NCBI GenBank assembly: GCA_013399695.1
Contig: VXAU01002292.1
Location: forward strand, 744,013 to 808,012
Source of the DNA: Formicarius rufipectus
Lineage: Eukaryota > Chordata > Aves > Passeriformes > Formicariidae
Direction of reading: 5' to 3'
DNA length: 64,000 nt
Part shown: positions 1 to 14,700 of the stretch, in pieces
Layout: every line of letters starts with the position of its first letter
How positions within the stretch are numbered: position 1 is the stretch's first letter
The notes under the pieces: model-generated
Seen by the model: the letters and a program-made list of their open reading frames with translations, nothing else
What the model was told of the DNA's origin: nothing
The model's database searches: none
Program-made: the position numbers and the translations under genes

Positions 1-292
1 ACTACTGACTCGGGGCTGAGGAATCACCTTGGCTTTATATTGAGTGGTGAATTCTTGATGTAGCCTCTGTGGTGTAGCTTAAAATGCAAGTGACACCAGA
101 GAACAGACTTGGGCTGTCTCTTCAGGCCTCGGTATCCTTGGCTCTAATACAAGAAGTTAGCTTTTTCTCTTTCTCATGTTTTGCACCATTTATTTTTTTT
201 TCCCTTTACTGCCAATTTCAAAAATACCCTCTAGGACTGACATCCATTCAGTCAGCTCTGCAGATTTCATTGGATGTTTGTCAGAGATTTAA

Positions 293-317
293 ACAAAAAA
301 CAAACAAACAAACAAAA
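293..317 (+). repeat. (CAAA)n-like simple repeat
   Basis: A short run of CAAA units lies in partial intron 2. It falls inside, and helps keep open, the 187-codon frame 84-647. Confidence 0.9.
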
Positions 318-1307
318 ACCAACCTTTTTTCAGTCAAATCTGCCAGTGCACTGATAATGGTGGATCCTATCATCACTGACAAGCAAAGACGTCTTTATTC
401 TACCAGACTTTGCAAGTGTGTGTCTGTTTATGAAGATGGAAACATACCAAGTACTATTTCAGCTCTGTACCTGAATCTGGTAAATTCACCTAGTAAATAC
501 AGCAGATTGCTGGATTTGAACTATCAATACTGGGCTGTGTGCTTGCCCCTTCTTCCTCAGAATGATGCAGCTGACTTTTTTAGCTCCAGGAATTCATCCC
601 TTTCCAAGATGAACATGCTTTTCCACAAGAAGATACTTGCTGGTTAAACTTGTCTCTGAATCAGATTCCTTCCTGCTGCTCAGAAGAGTCATGGTAATAC
701 TGAGTGACAGGAATCATAGACTCCTTTTACTTAGTGTCTTAGTAATTATTTTGGAACCAGCGTTGATGCTGCTTCAAATAAAAACCCAGTTTAAGTGTAA
801 GTAGGCAGCAGATGCCAACTCATTGTTGTGGTGATGGGTCTTTTGCTCGATGTGTTTCAGTAGTAATTCTTACTAAATGCCTTGAGCACCCTTGAGCTCA
901 CACACACGCAGTCTGATTTCATATGCAGTTTGTCACTGAGGCTATACCAAAGTCATCTGGTTCTTAGTTTCTCTAAAAAGGAACACTGTTTTTGAATTTA
1001 AATTCAGATTTTAACCAGAGGATTAATTCACCCTTACGTTGCTTTTCCTTTGAAAGTTTCTTTGGTGGCAAAGAAGTCAGGAAGGGATAGGTGTCTTTCT
1101 AAGGATCCTAAGGACATAGCACATAGTGCTCTGTCCCCTTGCAGTTCTATGTAGCTTTCTCCCAGCTTTTCTTGCTAGATATGAAAACAAAGCTTTGCTT
1201 AACTTAACTTTCTTCCCCTGTATTCCACAGAACTTTATACCATCTTCAGAGAAAGTCTGACCTTCCATTAATCTCTTTTAGGGTTAACCAGATGCTGCTG
1301 ATAGTAC

Positions 1308-1550
1308 ATCAGGTTCACAGGATAGTTCAAGTTGGAAGGGATATTAGGAGGTCTGTAGACCAATCTCCTTCTAAAAGCAGAGTCAGCAATGAGGTCAGAC
1401 TGATCTAGCTTTCTTCATGAAGATCAGATCTTTCAAGAACATAATCTTCACAAGGTGATAATCAAGATGTGTTTTAAACAGATGAGACAATGTTCTACTG
1501 CCTTGTCTGTAGCCTCATGCTCTGTGCTTAACGCTGTTGTGCACTCTGTC
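1308..1550 (-). mobile_element. Old CR1 LINE 3' fragment
   Basis: The + strand reads AGTTCAAGTTGGAAGGGA near 1326, which is the reverse complement of the CR1 3' end. It is followed by degraded copies of the usual antisense CR1 landmarks (AGGTC..AGACCAATCTCC, then AAAGCAGAG). The element is therefore on the - strand. Divergence is high and the right-hand limit is uncertain. Confidence 0.6.
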
Positions 1551-4500
1551 CTAGGGCCATGCCACTGTGTATAAGGGACAAATTACTCTGTGTTATTGGG
1601 ACACTGGGAATCTCTTCTATTTCTTATAGGTGACAGTTCACCATCTGCAACTCTGTCTGGAACTCATGCCATGGCAGCTGTAACAGAGGTGATGCTGCGC
1701 TTGTTAGAGCAGTCTTTATTGCTGTGTGCATGAAAGGCACTCAGGCTGCCTTCTGGGAATTGAAGGTTCTCTGAATGATGGTCCTTGGACAACTTCAGTC
1801 TGCAAAGAGAAATACAGACTAGTGTAGTCAAAAGCTTAGAGGTAATATACTGGTTATAGTGTGCTTTTGAGACTTGTAGTCTGCACAAATGAGCATTGGT
1901 TTGATGGATTTACTTATGTATGTGGCCTGGAGTTTTGTTGGACTGGGATTTTATGATGGAGAAGGATCTGAAATGATAACACTGTTTTATGTATTTAGCA
2001 TGTGAGGTGTAAGCACACCTTCTTTAGAACTTAAAAAAATGTAAAAGGTTTCCACTTTGAGTGAAAAGCAGAATAAATACTGCATGAAGATGTACACCTT
2101 GGGCTCTACAATCCTTGAGAGCTCCAACTGTTGGCAAGGAGCCTCTGTCCTGTTCTTGTGAATGCAACCAAACAGCTGAGAGATGATAAAGCTGTCTTTG
2201 GCTGTGGCATCTCCAGCTGGAGCAGATGACTACAATAGCAAAGGGCTACTGTCTGATTTAGAAACAGGTTGGTGTTACTCTGGCAAAAGTGGTCTTTTAC
2301 TGTGTAGTTGTATCTTCACTTCCTCAGCTCACCAGTGAAGTTTTGCCAGCAGATTCTTTCCACTGTAGACAAGTTTAAAGATGCTTGTGATTTTAAATAA
2401 TGGTTTTAATGCTTTCCAACTGAAATATGTCTCTATATTAATCTGTATTTGATTATTTATTAGTTCTGTGGAAAGAAATTTGGTAGCCCTCCTTTAAAGG
2501 AAAGAAAGAAAAAAATCAAATCCCTTACAAAGCCTCTTAGCTAATAAGCCATGGCAAACATGAATAAATTTTGGTGAAGGTGATGAGGTTACAGTACAGC
2601 AATAAAACAGTATTCCTACAGTGTGACACTTAGAGGTTGCTTTGACTTGTTTGCTATTAAGTTTTACAAAATTCTTCTTTTTGCCTTGCTTAATTTAGGT
2701 TTATCTGTGGAAATATTCTGTTTGTAAAAGGCATAACTCAAATAAAAAAAAAGCCGTACAAGTTATGATTTTGGTACCTACAAAAATCCGAAGAGCACAA
2801 CTGTATGACTTGTCACCACATCTTCATATCTTGCTCTTCTTTTAGTTTCTGTTCTCTGAACTGTATAGTTTAAGTTCAGAGATTGGGTTTGACCTTGATT
2901 TCTTACCCTTCATATTTTGAATAAGTGATTCCTAATTCTACCATGAACTTGTGTTATGTGAAGAGTACTTTCATATTGGTAAGACTATTGTTTTTTATTT
3001 TTCCCATTACTAATTTTCTGAGTTTACTGGTAATGGAAACCAAATTAGAGTTACCCTGACCTGGTGCAGTGCATAGGGAGTGGCTGTGAACCAAAGTTTG
3101 GGGGACCTCATGCAGCATTGCACCAGTTCCCATCAATGACATAAATCATGGTAGAACATGTTTAAACAAATTACAAAACAAGATGTGAGAAGAATGTAGT
3201 AAGATTAATAATGTATGTAGAAACTCAAAACTCAAAGAAGGTAGAGCTTTTTTCGTTTGTGTGATGTAAGTATTCAACCTGGGAGTTTTAGTGCAGAATA
3301 GCTGTTGCACTTTAAATTCACACTGGCTTATTGCACACAAGCCCTGGGTCTCAGCTGCAGATATTGCAGAGATTAATCTTATTAATGGAATTGCTAATTG
3401 GTGTTTGACTTCTAATTATAGTAACAATAGGCCCTAACAGTCAATCCTCACCTTTACTGGGGCACATTAGGACTCTTTATCATAAAAATGATTTCCTCTG
3501 GGGCTTACTGTTCTTATTCCTATCTTCTGGAAGGCTGGCTTTCAGCAAAGGCAGAGGATCCCAACTAGCATGTACTTTGGAAGCTTAGCTAATTAACTGG
3601 TAGAGAAAATGTATGATCCTAAAATATCCAATGTCTAAGTACATTAAGAAGTACAATGCTCTTGACAAAATTGTTTGAAAGATAATGGGAAAAGGATGTC
3701 AAAATATGAACAGTGTTGTCTTTTATAATCCTTAAGAAATACATAATTTTGTCTCCCATTCCTTGGTAGCTTTCCCATAGCTTTTAGTGAGAGGAAATCT
3801 AAGCAGTTATTTTAAATTATTCTATTTAGATTTTGCTCTCCAGGATTAATCCTATGAGATTCTTCATCTCATTTACAAGATGAGTCTCGGGAGATGAAAA
3901 GCGCATACAACTTGATTACATATTCCTATTGATCATCTTCCATCCACAACAATAAAAATCAACTTCAAATACAAATCTAACAGTATTACTAATTCATTAC
4001 AACCGGTACTTTTCTTCATTAACTTTTATTGTTTTCAGCGTACGCAGCATGTGCAAATACAGCAGTTACATGTTGAATAAGAAAAGGTCCTCTCCTGACA
4101 CTGTAGAATAAATAAGAAGGCACTGCATTAATGCTGATGAAAAACTGTGCAGAGATTTGGGCTCAAATATTTTTCAAGATAAGTCTGTTTAGCCCTAGGT
4201 AGCTGAGAAATATGTTACAAAGTGGGTTTGTTTTCTGTTTTAAAAAGGAAGTAATTTTCAGTATCAAAGAAACCACAGTAGGGAAGGCTTACCTTGGAGT
4301 AATCATAATGCTGCATCTGTCTGTCCAGCACTCCCTTTTCTTGGAGCTTCTTCCTCTCAGTGCTTGTGAAGTGAGAGATGGATTGCCACGATGTGCAGTA
4401 TAGAGCATCACTGATGGAATTCTGCAGTGGGTCAGGAGCAGCTGTGGGAGCAGCCAAGCTCTGCCTTCACCCTAGTGAGAGCTTTTCAAAGAAAGGACGA

Positions 4501-7500
4501 GGTGACCTGTGGGTAAAAAGATTTAGCACAGACTTCCTGGGACATGGCATCTCCACACACCGAAGCTGTGCTTTGGTGGTTTGCTGTGCATTCTTTATTC
4601 TTTCCCTTGCAACAACTTTCGACTTGAGAACTTTCACATTTACTCTACCAAAAAAAAAGTATAATAGTATTTGTGAAGAGAAATTTCCAGCCATCACCTA
4701 AGGACAATCCAGTGCTGTGATGAAAGCACACAACAGCTCTGGGGACTGCTTATCCCTCAGAACAATAATATCAATGTGACCAATTTCTTAAGTAACTGTA
4801 TGTAGTTTATTTGTCCTACAGACCCAAAATACATTCTTTTTCATCTGCTAAAGTACCAACTGTCCTTTTTCCAGGCACAACCTATTAACTTCTCCCCTGA
4901 CAAATTTTACAATGCAATTAGTGAGTTTCAGTGCAATTTTCTGCAATACTTAGAAAATTATAGCATTATGAAGTTAAGTATTATGAGACTTACTGTACCA
5001 ATTAATTTATTTTCTTAATACAGTTCAGTCAGTTCTCTGATATAATGTAGCTAAAGATATTACAAAATTTTTTATCTGCTGAAATGGAGTTGAGGAGAAG
5101 GTCTCCATTTTATTCCACAAGTACATGTATATGGAAATATGAGACTGTATAAAGATTATGGTAAGTTCATTAAGTGAATGAATGTTTCTTACCTCTTCAT
5201 TGTTACCTGGACTTTAGATTTTCATGTGGAATTTGACAATTCTGAGATGCTTCTAGAGCAAACAATAATAAAAAATAAAGGCAGCACATTATTGCAGGTG
5301 GTGTAGACAGGAAATTGTGGTGCTGGAGAAAGAAGCTTGGTTATTTGTAATATATTCCTTTATAAAGGTGGGGGTGTGAGTATGTAGAGATAGATAAAAT
5401 ACAGGGAAAGATAGAGAAGTTACCACTTACTGTAGTGTTATAGCCAGGATTGATAAAGGTAATAAAAAATTTGGCATGAAGAAAGGAAGAGAGTCAAGAG
5501 AAGTAGTGGTGGTGTGTTGGTTTATTTTCTTTTTGAAGGGGGGGAAGAAAGGATTCTAGGTGGAATTCTGGAAAATAATGTCAAATCAAGAATTCCTGAC
5601 TTCAGAAACTGCATTTTCCATGGAGGCAACAGTTGAATTGGGAGAAACAAATTTTTGGACTGGCTTCCTTTTAAGCAGACATTGACTGTGAAATAAAAGC
5701 ACGTGCTGATGTCTTATTATGGTGAGTCTTCATCTTCTCATGCAAATTGGGGTTTTTATTTGATGCAGTAGTGGAATACAAATTACCAAGGAACAATAGC
5801 GAGAATTAACCTGGTGGAAGTGACTCATTAACAGACAGGAACCATCTTCACAGAAACACTTTCAATGGGTATGAGTTGGTATTTCAGTAGATTGGAATGG
5901 AGAACATTAGTTGTAGTTACGTTCTACTTTGGCTGTTAGATTAAGAGGAAAGTTAAGTTGTTACTTAGGTTAATAAAAGGCTTTAAGTATGGATGGCTTG
6001 CAGGAGTAGCAAATCCAGATTTGGAGATAATGGTTGCATTCTGAGTTTGAAGTTACTGCAAGTATGTATGATGACAGTGATTGGTGATTTGAGAAGAGGA
6101 ATAAGGAGTTGGAGAATTAGGATCAAAATTGTAAGAATATGAATACAGTATATATTCTGCATTGTATTTGAGAAGGTGCTTGTGCAGTCAAAAGAGAAAT
6201 CAGCAAGGTGGTGGTTTTATTCTGGGTTTGCAGCAACTGAAAACTTCTGATAAGCACTGCCACCATGATTATGAAACATATTTGGTACATGGTGAGATTT
6301 TGGGAGCTTAATTGCCCACCTCTTAATCCATTTAAGTACTTGCAGTTGTAGATTTTAATTTTTCCAAATACTTGGCCAAAATTTTTGTGCATTTCTGTGG
6401 AAAGAGAGATACAGCCAAATAAATTATGCATCTATTATTGCTGGAACGGGAAGAAATATAAGTTTTATTTTACACTGTATAATAGTTCTGATTCCTTTCT
6501 CATAACTGTTATGTTTAACCAAGACGGTATTCTGTGGAAAGCTTGTTTCTGTCTTTTATAGCTGAAATTTCATTCTGACACTTGATAACTATGCAACAAA
6601 ATCAGTACAAAAAAGTTCAGCTAAATTCTTATGCTGTTCCTGTTGGCAAATTAAATTTTAGCAAATCTTGGTAGTAACTGCAGTCAATAAAGGAGTTTGT
6701 GGACTCAAGTAGGAATTCTGCAGAACTAAAGTTTGTTCTTGAAGGTGGCTTATTCGCATATAGCTGTCTCTCCATCATCATTTGCTTGGGGTTAATGTTG
6801 CTAGAATTGATTGATGTCGTTTTATCCCTTATTAAAGTGTGTAGATTGAATCATTCTGGGATGAAAGAAGATTTTCTGATACCTCATAGAACTGCTGTTA
6901 ATAAGGTAAAAATAGATGGAAATTCTGCCAATGGTATAATAGTAATTTTTTTAGTCAAAAGACACATTTTGCACAATATCACACAGTACTCTATTGGCAT
7001 AAAATATATATGAATAATAATGATAAGACTTTGCAGACCTCAGCAGCACCAAATGCTTGTTACTATGCTGATATGGTCCCAGAAGCAACACTCATTGCCT
7101 TGCTCCAAGAGGTTTCTTATCCCTTCCCTGCTGGCGATTCTGTCAACACACCTGGTGTAAGGGACAAGGTCTCCGAGAAGGCTGCTGTCTCCCTTTAGCT
7201 ATTAGTCTCTTTCCTTGTACACGGCAGGAAATACCCATCTGCTGCATGCTTCTGCTTTGTGAAAGGGAAAAGCATTCCTACAATAAACCATTTTAATAGA
7301 TGATATTAATGTCCCTATCCAGTTCTGAATATGGAAAATTCAGAAGGCGAGAGGAGAGCACTTGTGATAACCATACTTTTAATTGCTGACTAACAGAAAT
7401 GCAGTTACAGCTGTTCAGAACAGGACAGGTTTCCTTGATAGTATGAGATATGTGGTTGTTCAAGTAGTGTATGTTCTGGGGTTTTTCTCCCCCCTCTGTA

Positions 7501-9612
7501 TTTTGGATATTTATGCGTATTTCGGAATGTACAGTATTTTTACATAAGCATAATAAAAAATATATATAGATATAGTTATAAATATAAAATCTGATCCTAT
7601 TTGATACACTGTATTCCAGTGAGTCACATTTCATTTTTTTAATGCCTTTTCGCTATGCCATTAGACGTATGAACAATCTGTTCCTTTAACAGGACTGTTC
7701 ATTTATCAAGTGTTCATTCTTCACTGCATTAAAAAGGTTACCTTCTTTGCTCTCGCATAAAAAGGTTCCATGTATTTCAGGTGTCATTAGTACTAGAGAT
7801 TTAATGTCAAGGTTACTGCACCTTATCTTTCAGCTACATTGAATACAATTACAGGCAAACTTTTCAGAGATATTTCAGAGAAAATGTTGAAGTGATAAGT
7901 CAATCTGGCGGTCTCAGCATAGTTAGCAGTACACAGGAATGGGGATTTCTGTTATCTTTCTTCAAAGTGTCTTCCATAGTCATTGCAAATAAAAATGATA
8001 GCCATGCTTCAGAGTCTTGGAGGGCTAAGAAATAACTTAAAAGTAAGGGGAAGTATTGTCATAAAATTAATTGTTAGTGTCCTGTTTCTTTCATTTACCT
8101 GCAAGTAAGGCCTTTTGTTTACCTTCATATCCTTCCAGTTAGTTTTAATGGACGTACTTGAATGTTTTGGTTAAATAAAATTCAGAATAGTTGGAACTAT
8201 TTTGAAATTAGATTTGTTATAGAATAGATGCATAAGATGTAATTGGAGGATACATGTTGTTAAGGGCCTACAGATCAAATCTGGATAATCCTGCATGCGT
8301 GGGCAGCCTGGGTGGTGCCTGCAAACCAGGCTGACGCATTCTGCCATCATATGAGAAGGAATCTTGGTTGTTTCCATAAAATATGTGATTTTTCTCTGTC
8401 ACGATATTCCTTTTGATTTCTGCTTTGGTGATAGGAATCCATAAATTAATTCTTTAGTTCATATCTCAGCTTTTGAGGTTTTTGGTCAACATACCACATT
8501 CAGTTCTGAGTTTTACTGTCTTTGCTTGCATGGTGTGTCCTACCATCATGTGTTTTTTCCAAGGCCATTCTACAGCAGTTGTTTTTAATCACCTATCTTG
8601 CCTTTTTTTAGACTCTTGTTTACAGTATCTGCAACTCACTCGGTTCAGTAAACCAAAAAGAAGCCCTTTATGCTAGTTCCATTGTAAACTCTTCTTTTGG
8701 CTTGCTCTTTTTTTGTCCCTTCAGTTTCAAATGTCTTAGTTTTACCTTTTGTTTTTAAAAACATAATATTGCTGTGTAAAGGAAGCAGTGGTTGTTTTGT
8801 TGTTTCTAGACCAGTGGTAGTTATGTAGAGGTGGGCCTGCTTGTGATCAGCATTCTTCAAGTTGGTTCCTGATGTTCATTTCTTAATTAGAATTACAGAA
8901 TTTAAACTTACTCTGAACTATCTGGAAAGTTTGCATGGACAAACTTCTGCATGAAGTTTACTGTGTTGTGCTTAGCCCTTTGGATTGAATCAGAGACTTG
9001 TGGTTTTTTTCACAATGCACAAATTTCATATTTGCTGGTGTCTGCTTGTGAAAGTGCCATCTTGTTTGGGTAGGTAGGTTTGTCAGTAATAAAATGAACT
9101 GTAAAAATGGCAGGGAGTAGGATGAACTTGATGCAAACTATTGTTGATAGAAAACTGGTTACTCTAGTGCTCAGAGTACCTGTTCAGTTGTCATAGACTG
9201 GCATAGCCTGGAATTAATGGAGTTCTTTTAAGTTCTGTAGGTGTTTTTGTAAGACCTTCTGAAGTAAAATATGCTTTTCATCTTTTAAACAATTGCAAAA
9301 CACTGTAAGATTTGTTGGTTAGTTTAACTAGAAAATTTTCTACATGGATTACCGAACTGGAGATGTGATGTTAACTTGGTCCATGTTCTTTAGCCCCTAA
9401 AAACTAAGCATTCACTGAGAATGAAGGAAGTTCACGTTTGGCTTTCTCAAGAATTTTAAATGCAAATCCCTAGTACTCCTCTGTCTGAATTTCCAGAAAA
9501 ATTCTCTTCACATGGGGATGGATATAGGACACTTAGGAATGCCAGACTTTGTGGAGCAGGATCTGGAGTCCAGGTGTCCCACCTTTCTCTCCCATAATCT
9601 CCTGGAGAGTGA

Positions 9613-9633
9613 TTTTTTTTTTATTTTTTTTTT
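9613..9633 (+). repeat. T-rich run
   Basis: Two runs of about ten T separated by one A in intron 2. Confidence 0.9.
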
Positions 9634-10539
9634 GCTCTTTTGCCATCTGGCTGAATGAATAATTCATCATTTTGTGTAATGGCAGAACAACTCAGCAGGA
9701 GCAGCTGAGGGAGGGGCAGTAAGGATGCCCTGGCCTTGAGAGCTGGGTGGCTCCCTGATGCGAGACCCAGATTTCCAAGTGAAGCAATGTATGCTTTAAA
9801 AGAGGGGCTTGGACTGAAAACATGGTTCTCTGCAATCGTGTTGTCAGGTTACACATCCAGTGTTCAAGTTCTTCCTCTCTCAGTTTTATGATTTCCAAAT
9901 TCTGGCTGTTGCTTGGAGTTTGGGGGACATTGGCATGGTTTTAAGAAGTAAACATAATCCCTGCTTGTGTTGACAAATTTTCATATTTGCCTTGTTACAT
10001 CTTTGCACCTACACAGCATCTATAAACACAAAAATATAGGAAAATAAATGAATTCAGTAGTAATTTTCTAACTGGAAGTCAGTGTGTGCAGCTGAGTAGA
10101 AAGGTACTTTAAATCATCTTACAGGTGTTTTCTCAGAGATGGTACTCCAGTTACTTGGGGCAACTCTTTTTCTGCCTGCTGTGAAAAATTAGTTGCCTTT
10201 CAGATGCTTAAATGTTTCCATCTTGTTAGAGCAGCAAATTGAAAAGCAGATGAGAAAGTTTAAAGCCAACACTGAAAGTTCGGTTTCAGGTTTTAGTTTT
10301 ATGACTTTTGTCACTTTGTGTCACAACCTAATTGTTGTTTGCACTTAGTTATTAATTAAGTAATACTGAGTTTTCTTATTTAAAATCAGCTGTCTTTCTT
10401 CATGGCAAACGGCAGTTCTTTTTAGTATCCTGTGTTAGATAATAGTTGAGAGAATAATAGATTCCAGAGACCTTTGATCTATCATTACTGTAAAATAAAA
10501 ATACTGCCTTTTTTTTTTTTTTCCTCACTGCCCGTAATG

Positions 10540-10830
10540 ATTTTAACCTTGTGTACTAATTTGAATGAGCTTGTGGGGGCAGAGTCTTAAATGAGATACA
10601 AATGAAGGAAAAATTGCTAATGCTGCCACTGTATATCTAATGAGCACTGTGTAATAAACCATAACCTCTTCAACATTTCTGTGGAAAATGGTGTGATTAT
10701 TTTGGATGGCTGGCCCTTTGTGTATGGCTCATTACCATCTGGCATAATGTGTATTGATATAGCCTATAATTGTCAACTCTTATTTGACATGCTACCTTTA
10801 ATAAATGTGACTTGCATGGCTAGAACCCCC
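10540..10830. promoter_or_regulatory. Candidate conserved AT-rich non-coding block
   Basis: The block carries closely spaced TAAT/ATTA cores (TAATGATTTTAACC, CTAATGAGCACTG, GGCTCATTACC, GATATAGCCTATAATTGTC) in sequence free of simple repeats. It resembles AT-rich conserved elements in vertebrate introns. This is a weak, appearance-based call. Confidence 0.2.
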
Positions 10831-11630
10831 TAATGGTTATATAGAAAACTGTAACTAAAGGAAAGGTGTATACTTAGTTAAAATACATGCCCTTATATCC
10901 ATAAAATAATTCTGTAGATGGTCCCTCTTTATTTCTGGTTATTTTTGGGAGTACTTGTATATATTCCCCGGTTAGTACTGTGCTAAATGCATTGCATTAC
11001 CAATGTGGATACCTAGATATGTGAAGACAGATATGCATCTTGAATGTAGATTATTTCTTCTTGCGGAACTTGCTTCAAATAAATTTTGAAATATTTAATG
11101 TCTGGGTACCGTAAGACAGAACTAATATACCTTCTATAATGAGAGTGTTCTCAGCCTGCTGGTGGCTTTGTATGCTACTGCTCTGGGAATGGGGGGTAAC
11201 TGTAATGGGCCAAATGGCTCTGGTTTTGATGTTTCTCCTGAAGAAGGTGGCTGAAATTATTTATACCTATTTAGAAGGAAATGGGCTTCTGGCCAATAGT
11301 AAGTTTCAGATACAGAGACTAGCATTATCTGCCACCAAATCTAAGTTATCTGTTGTTTATTTTCTGAAAAGTTTCTTTTCTTGGCTTTATGGTTCACTGA
11401 TTCATGAATAACTAAGAGACATCATTCTGATAGTCAGATTGACTTGCACTGCAAAACGTAGGGTTTCTCCAACTCTAATCAACTTTAATGCTTATGCAAT
11501 GGGATATTATCAGGTGTTGCCTTCAGTTGTGCTGTTGATGGAGAGTCCATCATTGCTCTTTGCAATAGATTCTCAAGTGCCTTCACTTTATTCTCTTCTC
11601 AATTTCCTTAGGTTCAGGCTACTGGATCTT

Positions 11631-11727
11631 AATTTATTATATGATATTTATTATTATATATATAATACTATATTTATATATGCTTATATATATATATACA
11701 CATTTATTCTTTATATATATTATTATG
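11631..11727 (+). repeat. Imperfect TA microsatellite
   Basis: About 97 bases of almost pure TA/TTA units, interrupted by CTA and GC pairs, in intron 2. Confidence 0.9.
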
Positions 11728-14700
11728 CTTGATATTCAGCATATTCTCTTGAATTTGTTTTCTGTTGTATAGATACATAAAGTTTCTTTGAATTGCTGTG
11801 ACCAAATCTCCTCATTAAATATTAGCCTTCTACTTACGTGGAATAGCTTTGGTTTCTCATGTTGTCTGCTTTCCTTGCTTTGACTGTTAGTATGACTCTT
11901 ATCAACTGTTTTTCCTTTCCCAAATTCTTCTTGAATGAAGTTACCAAGTAGTAATTTTTACTGGTATCAGAAATTTAGGGTTGACAGGAACACTAGTTTC
12001 GCTAGTATTGTTCCCTTAAATCATCAGTGGATCCTACTGCTCTATTTGAACACAATCACATTTTGTATCTTAGCTGATTATATGGAATGATCTGTTCCTT
12101 CACCCTCACTGCACCCTTTTCCGAACTTTGGGTGTTTTCTTCATGAAAGAGATCCTTGTCCTGCATGTATGTGGTCTGCTTTGAGATCTTTTGATTGATC
12201 TTTTTTTGCATTGTGTATTTTCACTCGAGTAGAGCTGATTGAACCAGCTCAGCTGACTCTGTATTGAGGATGATTCATTTTCTTTGCTGTTTATCAGCAG
12301 TGTCAGTCCCTTTCTGTTACCTTCTCTCCTGACTGCAGGTTCTTTGGACCTATTAACTGTAAAATCTTATGCACTGCTGCTGTTTGTGAGCATTATTCAC
12401 TGCTGGGCTAGGAGATTTAAACACCTGTTTGTGTAAATATTTTGCTTAAAAATATAACAGGATTTCTAAAATCCTTTGCCTTTACATGGTTATGTTTCTG
12501 CCCAACCCTACCTAATGGACCAGTGCAGTTCTTGAAGTTCTTCTCTGCTTTCAGGCGTTTTCAGTATATCCTTTTTAAATTGCCTTTGCTTAGCTCCCAA
12601 TCTGTCTCTGCATTTTCTCATCCAGTACTTTGTCACTTTTCTTCCTTGTCTTGTTTCTCTGGTTTGTATTTGATGCTATCAGTTTTCCAGTTTGTCTAAG
12701 CTAGATAGAGAAGGAATTATAGCTGGTTTGGCTTTGTCTAAGCTGGGATATTTTGGCATTTTGGTTTTTAATCAATTTGGTCTTTTGAATTGGCTTTCTG
12801 GTCATATGGCAAAATATGGAGGGGGGGGGAAGCTCTTGTGGAGTTTCCAACAAGTATTCACATTTTTGTGTTCAATTTATCTGATTCAGCTTGTTTTATC
12901 AATTAAGATATTGCTTATGTATAATATTTCTGAATATTATCTGTCACATTTGCAATGAACATTTATATATTGGTTTGGATTATCTTGTTTTCATGTAACA
13001 AATGTATTGAGCTCACGTTCACTTGTACCTAAATTTTTAGTTCTGATAAGACCTCTTTGTAGCAAATTGAATTTTTAATATAGAGAATTCATGTTGAATG
13101 CAACATTTCTTGAGCTAGCAAAATTCCTTTTAGAAATTATATATTTATGTACACATACCTTATATTGCCAATATACATTGTTGCACAAGCATACTGAACA
13201 TTATGAATATCTGCATCATTATTTACAAAAAGTTTTACCTGGATTGCTCGCAGTCTGGTGTAGGCAGCTGCGTCCCAGACTCAAGGGATCCTGGCTACTC
13301 TGTGGTGACATAGTGGTGTCTATCTTGGAATATCAGTGGAGTACAAAGTGCAAATTGATTGTTCTGTGGTAGAACTAACAGTGTCAAGACCTGCAAAAGC
13401 TCTTCGTAATTCCTGCATTAAAGAAAGGAGCAGGACACTGACTTCAAGGGCCCTTCTTTTTGCTGCCAACCACCTAAAATGCTTAGGAAAACTGGCTTGC
13501 CAGGTTCAAGTGGATATTGTCCCACTAAAACTCAGAAAACGTCTTCAAAACCTATAATGGGCTGAGGGAAGATCTTGCTACAGTGATAAGAACCTAAGCA
13601 ATAATCAGTGGTTGGTGAGATACAGAATGAAAATATTTTCAAAGATTAAAGAAGGAAAAATACATGGAGCATTAGTAAACGTTTTACTTCAAGAATTGGT
13701 GATGCTAGGAAGAGATGATAATGAAAGAGGTAAGATATATAGCCAGTTTACAAATAAACTGGTTGTTAGTAATGCAGTTAAACAACATACTCAACAGAGT
13801 TCATAAAACTGGTGTCTTTCAACTCCATTTATCCCTCAGGTGGGAGACACCCCTGACAGCAGCTTAGTGATCAAGATAGAAAGAATCACAGAAACCTTAG
13901 GCTCAGACTTTGTTAAAGGATAACATTAGGTAGATGTTCTCTGCTGGGTAACATATATATGAGTCATGGTAATACAGTGAATATTTAGTGCTCTGCTTAA
14001 GTCTGCTGCTTTAACCTCGAGAGTTTTCCTGTTAGTGAAACAACTGCACCTGCCACATATGTTGACTGGCTTAAACACCTCCCCACCCACCCTTTAATTT
14101 CTTAGAAAAGAGACTAAACAAACAAGATGAGAATGAGATGTTGCATCACCATGATGCTATTTGTTACTCACTATACATTGTTGCCCAAATCGTGGTTTAA
14201 TAACCATGGTGCTTACTTCGTCAGGTGAATGGATAAAAGAATTGTAAAAGTCACTGCCCTTTCTTGCTGTATGACTAAGTGGACTATCTTGATGCAGGAC
14301 TAGATAGTATCCAGAACATACAGGATCGACTTGAATATAGTGTGGGCACCTTCTTATCTCTATAAAATTTCTTTCTATTCAATTGTCACAAAACTGGTAA
14401 AATAAGATACCAAGTTCTGCCCAAATACATTGTCAGTACCTGAGATTATTACTTTAATTCTTTAATGTTTTTTCATAGGTAATTTTCCTCTAAAGAACTA
14501 TTTCTCTTTTTTTCAGTTTCATATGTCTGTGTGTATAGATTATTATAGTTGTCACTGAAATGGAATGGATGCTGGTAGTTTTTCTTTTTTTGTGGGTGTG
14601 TGTTTTGGTTTTTTTTAAATTTCAAATGTGAGGCTTTTCATCCAAATTAATCTTTTGTGCATTGAAGGGAAACTATTGACTTGGAAATCACAAAGAAAAT

